Below, in pieces: positions 26,221 to 34,311 of a stretch of 64,000 nucleotides of DNA. A program made the translations under genes and the position numbers. The stretch comes from Flammeovirgaceae bacterium (GTDB lineage Bacteria; Bacteroidota; Bacteroidia; Cytophagales; Cyclobacteriaceae), in the NCBI GenBank assembly GCA_021298015.1, contig JAJTGY010000008.1, forward strand, positions 60,025 to 124,024, in the 5' to 3' direction. The number at the start of each line of letters is the position of its first letter. Position 1 is the first letter of the stretch. The notes under the pieces are model-generated. The model was not told where the DNA came from and made no database searches. It saw only the letters and a list, made by a program, of their open reading frames with translations.

Positions 26221-27513
26221 TTAGCCTCCAAAATCGTCAAAGCGAATATTTTCTTTTGGAATACCCATTTCATCGAGCATTTTCAACACGGCCGCATTCA
26301 TCAGAGGCGGACCGCAGAGGTAGAATTCTACATCCTCCGGTGCCGCGTGACTGCCCAGATAGTTATCGTACAAGCACTTGTGGATAAAGCCGATGTAACC
26401 GTCTGCATCTTTGTCATCAAGGCTCTTTTTCACCTTCCAGTTGTCTTCCGGCAGCGGCTCCGATAATCCAATGTTGAATTGAAAATTCGGGAATTGCTTT
26501 TCGATTTCGCGGAAGTGTTCCACATAAAACAATTCCTTCTTTGAACGACCACCGTACCAGTACGATACCTTCCGGTTTGTCTTCTCAGTATGGAAGAGGT
26601 GGAAAATCTGCGCTCGAAGCGGGGCCATGCCTGCTCCGCCACCAATATAAATCATTTCGCGCTGCGTCTTGTTGATATGGAACTCACCGTAAGGGCCAGA
26701 AATGGTCACCTTATCGCCAGGCTTGCGTGAAAACACATAGGATGAACAAATGCCGGGATTCACATCCATCCACTTGTTATTGGCGCGATCCCACGGGGGT
26801 GTGGCGATACGTATGTTCAGCATGATGATGTTGCCCTCGGCCGGGTGGTTGGCCATGGAGTACGCCCTGAAAATGGGCTCATCATTTTTCATCTTCAGAT
26901 CCCACAGCTTGAACTTATCCCAATCGGACTTGAACACATCCTGCTTGTGACCTAACTCCGGATGGGGCGTAATGTCCATCGTTTTGAAATCAACGGTAGT
27001 GGCCGGTACATCGATTTGGATGTAACCCCCCGCCTCAAACTTCAATGTTTCACCGGGCGGCAGTTTTACCACAAACTCCTTAATGAAAGTCGATACATTG
27101 TAATTTGAAACCACTTCGCATTCCCACTTCTTGATTCCGAATATTTCTTCGGGGATTCGGATGTTGAGATCCTGCTTAACCTTAACCTGGCAACCCAGCC
27201 GAACATGGTCCTTCTGTTCCTTGCGGCTCAGGTGACCTACTTCGGTAGGCAACACATCACCCCCGCCCGACTCCACCACACACTTGCACATGGCACAGGT
27301 GCCACCGCCACCGCAAGCCGAGGGCAAAAAGATCTTTTCATTGGCCAGGGTGGACAAAAGCGAACTGCCAGCCGACACGGTTATCATCTTTTCCCCGTTG
27401 ATCAAGATCTTAACGGGTCCAGACTGCACTAATTTTTTCTGAGCGAATATCAGGAGCGCCACCAACAGCAGAATAACCGCTGTAAACGCAACGATGGAGG
27501 TAAGAATGAGCAT
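26221..27513 (-). CDS. nqrF: Na+-translocating NADH:quinone reductase subunit F
   Basis: The NADH-oxidising subunit of the sodium pump. The 430-residue protein has one N-terminal membrane helix, a [2Fe-2S] ferredoxin domain with Cys67, Cys73, Cys76 and Cys108, an FAD domain (RAYSMAN) and an NADH domain ([23 protein letters not shown]). Length and order match the family. It lies alone between two terminators with its own TATATTTG -7 element (27540-27533, minus strand, 19 nt before the ATG); nqrA-E are not in the window. Confidence 0.96.
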   Translation of the reverse strand: MLILTSIVAFTAVILLLVALLIFAQKKLVQSGPVKILINGEKMITVSAGSSLLSTLANEKIFLPSACGGGGTCAMCKCVVESGGGDVLPTEVGHLSRKEQKDHVRLGCQVKVKQDLNIRIPEEIFGIKKWECEVVSNYNVSTFIKEFVVKLPPGETLKFEAGGYIQIDVPATTVDFKTMDITPHPELGHKQDVFKSDWDKFKLWDLKMKNDEPIFRAYSMANHPAEGNIIMLNIRIATPPWDRANNKWMDVNPGICSSYVFSRKPGDKVTISGPYGEFHINKTQREMIYIGGGAGMAPLRAQIFHLFHTEKTNRKVSYWYGGRSKKELFYVEHFREIEKQFPNFQFNIGLSEPLPEDNWKVKKSLDDKDADGYIGFIHKCLYDNYLGSHAAPEDVEFYLCGPPLMNAAVLKMLDEMGIPKENIRFDDFGG

Positions 27514-27570
27514 ACTCGTCTTTTAATCACCACAAATATAGCCATAGGGCCCAAAAACGAACATTTCCCC

Positions 27571-27600
27571 AAATAAAAAAGGCCTTTGTTTAAGGCCTTT
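27571..27600 (-). terminator. Terminator of the metY-metX-hom operon
   Basis: A 9-bp stem AAAGGCCTT/AAGGCCTTT (27578-27586 with 27592-27600) with a 5-nt loop, followed on the minus strand by a U-rich stretch (complement of 27571-27580). It lies 26 nt after the hom stop. Confidence 0.88.
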
Positions 27601-27626
27601 CTAAGGTTGGAATGCCGCGGCTTCGG

Positions 27627-28853
27627 CTACGCGTAGAGCAGATCCTTAACGGGTAGGCCGGATTGGGCGACCGGCCGGGCATCCGGGGCGAGAATCACGC
27701 TGAGGCCGGGCCGCTGACCCCATTCAGCCAGCCGCGCCAGCGTAATGGTGCCGCGCATGTTTTGATAGCCAAAGCCACGGTAGCCGCCCTTGAAGTCTTC
27801 GAAATCCTGCGGCAAAAGGGGGGAGGATTCCGGGTAGCTTACAATCACCTCAATCAAGGCATTATTGGAGAACGAATTTCGGTCGCCCTGTTGTCTTTTT
27901 TTGTACTCGTACCGATAGTCAAAGGTGAGGGCGGAGATATCGGACAAGACGGCTGACCCCGTGGGGTAGCTACCTGCGCCCTTGCCAACAAAAATCTGAT
28001 TCTCGGCAAACGCACCGTTAACGACCACTGCGTTAAATTCATTTCGAATGGGGGCCAAAAAATGCTGGGCCGGCACGTACTGAGGTGCCACAAAGGCAAA
28101 CACCTGTTCACCCTGGCGCACGGCCCGTGCGATCAATTTGATTGTAAGGCCATTTTCACGGGCAAACTTCAGATCAACCGATGAGATTTTATCGATACCG
28201 AGATTGATAATATTCTCGGGTTTAATGAACAGGCCGAAGGTGTGGGCCAGTGCAATAGTCAGTTTGAACTTGGGGTCAAAACCCTGAACATCCAGCGATG
28301 GATCACTTTCGGCAAAGCCGAGATCCTGGGCCCCCTTCAATGCTTCCTCATAGCTTTTCTGCTCCTCGAACACCTTGGTTAGGATAAAATTGGTGGAACC
28401 GTTAAAAATGCCTTCGATGCTGTTGAGCAAATCGTTGTCGTAGTACTCTTCCAGGTTGCGAATAATCGGAATGCTGCCGCACACCGCCCCTTCGTACAAG
28501 ACGGACCGATCATATTGCTGCTGAAGCTGAAAGATATCTTCCAGGTTTTCCGCCAGCATTCGCTTGTTGGCGGTAACAACATGTTTGCCGTTTTGAAGCG
28601 CCTGCCGGAGAATATCAAACGCCACACGTGCATCGTCAATCAACTCGACCACCACGTCAATCTCGGGGTCTTGCAAAATTTCCTGGTGATCGAACGTAAA
28701 AAGTTCGGCCGACAATGTTCGCTGCTTGTCACGATTTTTAACGGCAATTTTTTTGATCTCGGCTTTCACTCCGTGCGTTTCGCTAAGTACATGGTAGAGC
28801 CCCTGGCCAACACAGCCAAACCCAAATACGCCCAGTTTTAGTTTCTTCTTCAT
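27627..28853 (-). CDS. hom: Homoserine dehydrogenase
   Basis: Reduces aspartate semialdehyde to homoserine with NAD(P)H. The 408-residue protein has the Rossmann motif GVFGFGCVGQGL at the N-terminus, VTANKRMLAE, the substrate region EGAVCGSIPIIRNLEEYYDND and FNGSTNFILTKV, followed by GFAESDPSLDVQGFDPKFKL with the catalytic Lys/Asp. There is no aspartokinase domain, and no clear ACT domain. Its start overlaps the metX stop (ATGA), so it is the last gene of a methionine operon supplying homoserine to MetX. Confidence 0.94.
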   Translation of the reverse strand: MKKKLKLGVFGFGCVGQGLYHVLSETHGVKAEIKKIAVKNRDKQRTLSAELFTFDHQEILQDPEIDVVVELIDDARVAFDILRQALQNGKHVVTANKRMLAENLEDIFQLQQQYDRSVLYEGAVCGSIPIIRNLEEYYDNDLLNSIEGIFNGSTNFILTKVFEEQKSYEEALKGAQDLGFAESDPSLDVQGFDPKFKLTIALAHTFGLFIKPENIINLGIDKISSVDLKFARENGLTIKLIARAVRQGEQVFAFVAPQYVPAQHFLAPIRNEFNAVVVNGAFAENQIFVGKGAGSYPTGSAVLSDISALTFDYRYEYKKRQQGDRNSFSNNALIEVIVSYPESSPLLPQDFEDFKGGYRGFGYQNMRGTITLARLAEWGQRPGLSVILAPDARPVAQSGLPVKDLLYA

Positions 28854-29893
28854 AGTGCCAATTCTTTTGGCTGTTGCTGTAAAAATTTTCGAACTACGTT
28901 TTTTAATTGGTTAAACTCGACCAGAAACCCATCGTGACCAAAATCAGACGAGATGGTTTCCAAAACGGCACCCGGTATATGACGGGCCAGTACATCCTGT
29001 TCGGCCGGTACAAAAAGATTATCGCTATCTACCGCCACCACCAGTGTTTTAGCCCGGATTTGTTTCAGTGCCCATTCTGTGGATGGGCGCCCACGCCCCA
29101 CATGGTGGCTATCCATCATTTTGGTCAAGGTCCAGTACGTAAATGCATTGAAGCGCTTGGCCAGTTTTTCACCCTGGTAGCGCTGGTAGGAGGCGGCCCG
29201 GTAATCATCCAGGTGGTCGTTCGATTTTTCCGATTGCGTCAAGCGAAAACCTTCGTAGGTACGGTACGAAATCATGGCCATGGCGCGGGCAGCTTTCAGA
29301 CCTTCGGATCCAGCCCGGGTATCGTTTTCTCTCCAGGTGCTGTCGGCTTCAATCGCGAGCCGCTGCGCCTCATTAAACGCTATGCCCCAGGGAGAATGAA
29401 AGGCGTTGCAGGCCACGGCTACCAGATTTTCAAACACGTTCGGATGTATGATTGCCCATTCCAATGCCTGCTGGCCACCCAACGAACCACCCAGTACCGT
29501 ATGAATCTTATCCAGTCGCAGGTGTTGGCGTAACAGATCAAAGGCACGCACCACATCGCGGTTGGTGATGAGCGGGAAGTCATGAAAGTAGCCGCTTCCC
29601 GTTGCCGGATTTGCAGACAGCGGACCAGTGGAACCGTAGCAGCCACCCAACACATTGGCACACACAATACACCAGCGGTCGGACGGGAAGGGGCTCCCCG
29701 CGGTGAAGAAGTCATTCCACCACGAGGTGGCATCCGAGTTGCCGGTGAGCGCATGACAAATCCACACCACGTTGTTGCGCTGTGCGTTCAACTGCCCCAG
29801 CACGGTGTATTTAAGCTGGAAGCCGGGCAGTTTCCCGCCCGACTCCAGCTCGAACTCACCGGGATAGTGAAACACATGGTCCGATTTGGTCAT
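28850..29893 (-). CDS. metX: Homoserine O-acetyltransferase
   Basis: Acetylates homoserine with acetyl-CoA; the product feeds MetY. The 347-residue alpha/beta hydrolase has the nucleophile elbow GGSLGGQQALEWA, the homoserine-binding ALTGNSDAT region and the C-terminal catalytic His in FGHDGFLVE, with Asp in VAVDSDNLFVPAEQ. It is coupled to hom by a 4-nt overlap and lies 10 nt after metY. A succinyltransferase specificity cannot be ruled out by eye. Confidence 0.93.
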   Translation of the reverse strand: MTKSDHVFHYPGEFELESGGKLPGFQLKYTVLGQLNAQRNNVVWICHALTGNSDATSWWNDFFTAGSPFPSDRWCIVCANVLGGCYGSTGPLSANPATGSGYFHDFPLITNRDVVRAFDLLRQHLRLDKIHTVLGGSLGGQQALEWAIIHPNVFENLVAVACNAFHSPWGIAFNEAQRLAIEADSTWRENDTRAGSEGLKAARAMAMISYRTYEGFRLTQSEKSNDHLDDYRAASYQRYQGEKLAKRFNAFTYWTLTKMMDSHHVGRGRPSTEWALKQIRAKTLVVAVDSDNLFVPAEQDVLARHIPGAVLETISSDFGHDGFLVEFNQLKNVVRKFLQQQPKELAL

Positions 29894-29903
29894 GTCAATG
29901 CGA

Positions 29904-31235
<1,332 letters not shown>

Positions 31236-31288
31236 TTAAGTTTTATTTTTTGAGTTTTAATTTTTAAATGGAAAGAGACGTAACCTGA

Positions 31289-31326
31289 GCCTTGCCCGTC
31301 ACGCGGCAAGCCGTGCGTCACGCTTG
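31289..31326 (-). promoter_or_regulatory. Mutually exclusive hairpins between leader ORF and metY
   Basis: CTTGCC (31291-31296) can pair with GGCAAG (31305-31310). CAAGC (31307-31311) can instead pair with GCTTG (31322-31326), with an inner GTG/CAC (31313-31315, 31319-31321). The two share bases and cannot coexist. TGCGTCAC (31314-31321) is also complementary to GTGACGCA at 31402-31409 inside the leader ORF. This looks like an attenuator or start-site control switch, although no U run follows. Confidence 0.45.
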
Positions 31327-31368
31327 TTGCCCGAAGCTTTGTAATGGCTTTCGAAACGACAACTGCGT

Positions 31369-31479
31369 TTAGCAGCAACACCAAATGCAACACATTCGTG
31401 TGTGACGCATCGGACGATAATTCATAGGGGATGAAGGAACCCGCAAAGCGGCAGATGAAGGTAGAATGTTGTTTTTCAT
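31369..31479 (-). CDS. Poly-cysteine leader peptide of the methionine operon
   Basis: A 36-codon ORF on the minus strand, from ATG 31479 to TAA 31369, lying 12 nt after the SAM-I aptamer. Its last residues are MCCIWCCC followed directly by the stop, so five of the final seven codons are Cys (TGT, TGC, ATT, TGG, TGT, TGC, TGC). Nearer in-frame ATGs at 31425, 31410 and 31395 would give shorter versions. Such codon runs are known in amino-acid attenuators, including Cys-rich leader ORFs in mycobacteria. The context before a sulfhydrylase gene supports a cysteine-sensing role, which is inferred. Confidence 0.55.
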   Translation of the reverse strand: MKNNILPSSAALRVPSSPMNYRPMRHTRMCCIWCCC

Positions 31480-31490
31480 ACAGCTCATCG

Positions 31491-31605
31491 GTTTATAGTT
31501 CCAAGACAACCTTTGCCTTGGCAGGATTTAGCACCTGGTTCCCGGCTGCCGGGAGGGGTTGCTAGCGCTTCATCGAGCCTGTTCTCTCAGTGCTTCTTTA
31601 TAAAT
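31491..31605 (-). promoter_or_regulatory. SAM-I (S-box) riboswitch aptamer
   Basis: Read on the minus strand the sequence has the S-box core: GAGAGAACAGGCTCGATGAA, then GCGCTAGCAACC, a GC-rich P3 hairpin, GGTGCTAAATCCTGCC, and a P4 hairpin around AAGGCAAAGG. A 6-bp P1 helix closes it (TTTATA at 31604-31599 with TATAAA at 31497-31492). SAM binding would lower expression of metY-metX-hom. The distance to metY (about 268 nt) is long and contains a leader ORF and further structure. Confidence 0.92.
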
Positions 31606-31611
31606 CGACTG

Positions 31612-31627
31612 GCTTGCGCTTCATCGA
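31612..31627 (-). repeat. Copy of the riboswitch core in the 5' leader
   Basis: The 16-nt segment at 31612-31627 matches 31561-31576 at 15 of 16 positions, in the same orientation and 51 nt apart. The downstream copy is the P2/J core of the SAM-I aptamer. The upstream copy lies between the predicted transcription start and P1. Confidence 0.7.
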
Positions 31628-31637
31628 TCTGATAACA

Positions 31638-31668
31638 CAAACGTAGGGCCCTTTAGTATAGTTTGCAA
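31638..31668 (-). promoter_or_regulatory. Promoter of the riboswitch-metY-metX-hom transcript
   Basis: On the minus strand TTG (31668-31666), a 20-nt spacer and a perfect TACGTTTG (31645-31638) match the Bacteroidota -33/-7 consensus. Transcription would start near 31632, about 27 nt before the aptamer P1 helix. Confidence 0.8.
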
Positions 31669-31777
31669 GTAGACTACTAAAATTTTGTTAAAAATCGGAT
31701 TACTTACTGACGTTCGGTAACAAAATGACCCACGCGTGTGTAAACCATCGCCATTAGGTTATACCGGTTTATCGGGT

Positions 31778-31940
31778 TACCTTTGCGCACGTTTTTAGCG
31801 GAGATCATTCTGTACTAGCAGGGCAAAAAAGTCGAGCCCCTCCTACTCCCAACGTTTTTTAGCTGAAATCGCACGAGAATCCGGCCCTTTGGCGGCTTTT
31901 CGATTTGTATTACTCTATAATCCTAAATGCCACCGGCACT
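31778..31940 (+). promoter_or_regulatory. Putative promoter and long 5' leader of the cold-shock operon
   Basis: TACCTTTG at 31778-31785 is a perfect -7 element, although no well-spaced TTG is seen. If used, it gives a leader of about 150 nt before ATG 31941. Long structured leaders are usual for cold-shock mRNAs. The leader holds GC-rich and T-rich stretches but no motif that I can name. Confidence 0.4.
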
Positions 31941-32153
31941 ATGACAAAATCTAACAACTCGTTTATCAAGAAACAAAAGGAGATGATCCGGAAGAAGAAG
32001 AAGCAGGAGAAAGAAACCCGGAAAAATGAACGCAGAAAAAATGCTACGGGTGGCGATCTTGAAAGTATGCTTGCCTATGTTGACGAGTTCGGCAACCTGA
32101 CCAGTGTACCACCCGCCCAGCGCGCAACAACACCGGCCGAAAAGAAGAATTAA
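31941..32153 (+). CDS. Lys-rich conserved small protein, CspA neighbour
   Basis: A 70-residue protein starting at ATG 31941. The N-terminal half is a very basic helix (FIKKQKEMIRKKKKQEKETRKNERRKN); the C-terminal part has the conserved MLAYVDEFGNLTSVPP. Proteins with this layout lie directly upstream of cold-shock genes in many Bacteroidota. The charge suggests RNA or ribosome binding, but no function is established. It ends 28 nt before cspA. Confidence 0.78.
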   Translation: MTKSNNSFIKKQKEMIRKKKKQEKETRKNERRKNATGGDLESMLAYVDEFGNLTSVPPAQRATTPAEKKN

Positions 32154-32181
32154 ATCGTAATCACAATTATCAAATTCAATC

Positions 32182-32376
32182 ATGAAAGAAGGAAAAGTAA
32201 AATTTTTTAACGCTACCAAGGGTTTTGGATTTATCACGCCCACAGATGGAAGCGAGGACATTTTTGTACATCAGACAGGCCTGATCGACACCATTAAGGA
32301 CAACGATCGCGTGCAGTATGAAGTGGAGCGGGGCAAAAAGGGCATGAATGCCGTTCGCGTGGAGGTGATTCAATAG
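32182..32376 (+). CDS. cspA: Cold-shock domain protein
   Basis: A 64-residue single-stranded nucleic-acid binding OB-fold protein. RNP1 (KGFGFITP) and RNP2 (DIFVHQ) are intact and the N-terminus MKEGKVKFFNATKGFGF is typical. It probably works as an RNA chaperone at low temperature or during growth transitions. Its TAG shares one base with the GTG of the desaturase gene, linking RNA and membrane adaptation in one transcript. Confidence 0.95.
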   Translation: MKEGKVKFFNATKGFGFITPTDGSEDIFVHQTGLIDTIKDNDRVQYEVERGKKGMNAVRVEVIQ

Positions 32377-33431
32377 TGGGTCGCACGTCTACATTTTTTT
32401 TCCCGATTCTTAAATCAAAAGTCGACCACTACTTCGAGCAGTCACGCCTTTCCCGTTCGGGTGGCAGTCGTTTGCTAACCAAGGCCGTGGTGCAGGTGCT
32501 CGTGGCTGTTGGTTTATATCTCGGTTTGCTTTTTTTGAATTTGCCGGCATGGGCGCTGTTCACGGGGGCTGTGCTCTTCGGGGTAATGTTGGCAGTCCTG
32601 GGCTTCAATGTGATGCACGAGGGCGGTCACCAGAGTTTTTCGCGCTACGGGTGGCTTAACAGCCTGGCTGCGTACATGCTGAATGTATTGGGCGGTACTA
32701 CCTACTACTGGAAGATCAAGCACAACATTAACCACCACACGCACACGAATGTGGCGGGTATTGACTCAGACATCAATGTAGAGCCGTTCATGCGCCTGCA
32801 CCCTAACCAGCCGCTGCGCCAGCTCCACCGGTATCAGCATGTGTATTGGGTGGTGCTCTATGGCATCTCGTACATCGCCTGGGTATTCTATGAGGATTTT
32901 GTCAAGTACTTTTCCGGGCGGGTGGCCGTGCATATGCCGGTGAAACGGTTGGCGTTTCGTGAGCACGTTATTTTCTGGACAACCAAGGTTTTGTATGTCG
33001 TGGTTTACCTGGCGATACCCGTTTGGGCGCTGGGTTGGGTAAATGCGATAGCGGTATTTCTTCTGGCCACCGTTACGTGCGGTCTTTTCATCAGTATCGT
33101 TTTCCAACTGGCGCATGTCGTGGAGGTAACTGATTTTCCGCTGGGCGGAGCGGTGAAAGGGGAATGGGCGCTTCACCAAATCAACACCACGTCCAATTTT
33201 GCTACCCACAACCGGCTGCTGTTTTGGTTGCTCGGTGGGTTAAACTTTCAGGTCGAGCACCATTTGTTTCCGAAGGTAAGCCACATTCATTACCCTCAGC
33301 TGAACCGACTGGTGAAGCAAACCTGCCGGGAATTCAACATTGCCTACCACGAATATTCGTCCATGTTTGATGCGCTCCGGTCACACCTCCGGTATCTTCA
33401 GAAAATGGGCACCACCCCAATTCCGGCATGA
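32376..33431 (+). CDS. Membrane fatty-acid (acyl-lipid or acyl-CoA) desaturase
   Basis: A 351-residue integral membrane di-iron enzyme introducing a double bond in fatty acyl chains. The three histidine boxes are [17 protein letters not shown] and QVEHHLFP. Four hydrophobic segments flank them. The QxxHH third box resembles the front-end/delta-type desaturase family. The GTG start overlaps the cspA stop by 1 nt and the stop overlaps the sigma factor start by 4 nt. The location after cspA suggests a role in membrane fluidity in the cold. Confidence 0.9.
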   Translation: MGRTSTFFFPILKSKVDHYFEQSRLSRSGGSRLLTKAVVQVLVAVGLYLGLLFLNLPAWALFTGAVLFGVMLAVLGFNVMHEGGHQSFSRYGWLNSLAAYMLNVLGGTTYYWKIKHNINHHTHTNVAGIDSDINVEPFMRLHPNQPLRQLHRYQHVYWVVLYGISYIAWVFYEDFVKYFSGRVAVHMPVKRLAFREHVIFWTTKVLYVVVYLAIPVWALGWVNAIAVFLLATVTCGLFISIVFQLAHVVEVTDFPLGGAVKGEWALHQINTTSNFATHNRLLFWLLGGLNFQVEHHLFPKVSHIHYPQLNRLVKQTCREFNIAYHEYSSMFDALRSHLRYLQKMGTTPIPA

Positions 33432-34291
33432 GGCAACTCAGAATCGTAAAGCAGATTACCAACCGCGAAACCCAGTCGCTGGATAAGTACCTGAGTGAAA
33501 TCGCCAAAGTTGATCTGTTAACGGCTGATGAAGAAGTTACCCTGGCGCGCAGGATTCGGGATGGCGACCCGGTTGCGCTGGAGCGTCTGGCCAAAGGGAA
33601 TCTGCGTTTTGTTGTTTCAGTTGCCAAACAATACCAAAACCACGGGCTTTCACTGAACGACCTGATCAATGAGGGAAACGTTGGCCTGATCAAGGCGGCT
33701 GGCCGCTTTGACGAAACCCGCGGCTTTAAGTTTATCTCGTATGCGGTGTGGTGGATCCGTCAGTCCATCATGCAGGCCTTGGCGGAACAATCACGGGTTG
33801 TTCGGTTACCCCTCAATCGCATTTCCTCACTGAACAAGATTTCGCGGGCCTATGCGGAGTTGGAACAGCGCTTTGAGCGTGAACCAACCGCGGAAGAAAT
33901 TTCGCAGCAATTGGATATCTCCATTGAAGAGGTGGAAATCAATCAGCGCGTTTCCGGCCGGCAGGTATCCATGGATGCTCCCTTCGTACAGGGAGAGGAA
34001 AACACGCTGTTGGATGTGCTGACGAGCAGCACGGAAGCAAGCCCGGATCAGGAACTCGTCAATGGGTCGCTGAAGCGCGAAGTAGAGCGGGCACTGGCAT
34101 TACTTACTCCACGCGAGTCCGAGGTAATTAGGCTGTACTTCGGTTTGGACGGCCAGCACGCCTGCCGCCTGGAGGAGATTGCACACCAACTGCACCTAAC
34201 GCCCGAGCGCGTGCGCCAGATCAAAGAGAAAGCGACAAAGAAACTACGCCATAAAAGCCGAAGCCATCTGCTACAAGATTATTTGGGTTGA
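33428..34291 (+). CDS. RpoD-like sigma-70 family factor
   Basis: A 287-residue sigma factor with the Bacteroidota group 1 layout: no region 1.1, conserved N-terminus [22 protein letters not shown], region 2 ([27 protein letters not shown]), region 3 ([25 protein letters not shown]) and region 4.2 helix-turn-helix ([22 protein letters not shown]). Several positions in region 4 differ from what I remember of Cytophagales primary sigma factors (for example LHLTPERV instead of FNLTRERV), and it is the last gene of a cold-shock-type operon. It may therefore be a paralogue rather than the housekeeping factor. Confidence 0.85.
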   Translation: MRQLRIVKQITNRETQSLDKYLSEIAKVDLLTADEEVTLARRIRDGDPVALERLAKGNLRFVVSVAKQYQNHGLSLNDLINEGNVGLIKAAGRFDETRGFKFISYAVWWIRQSIMQALAEQSRVVRLPLNRISSLNKISRAYAELEQRFEREPTAEEISQQLDISIEEVEINQRVSGRQVSMDAPFVQGEENTLLDVLTSSTEASPDQELVNGSLKREVERALALLTPRESEVIRLYFGLDGQHACRLEEIAHQLHLTPERVRQIKEKATKKLRHKSRSHLLQDYLG

Positions 34292-34311
34292 TGTTGAATG
34301 GCCCTGCAGGA

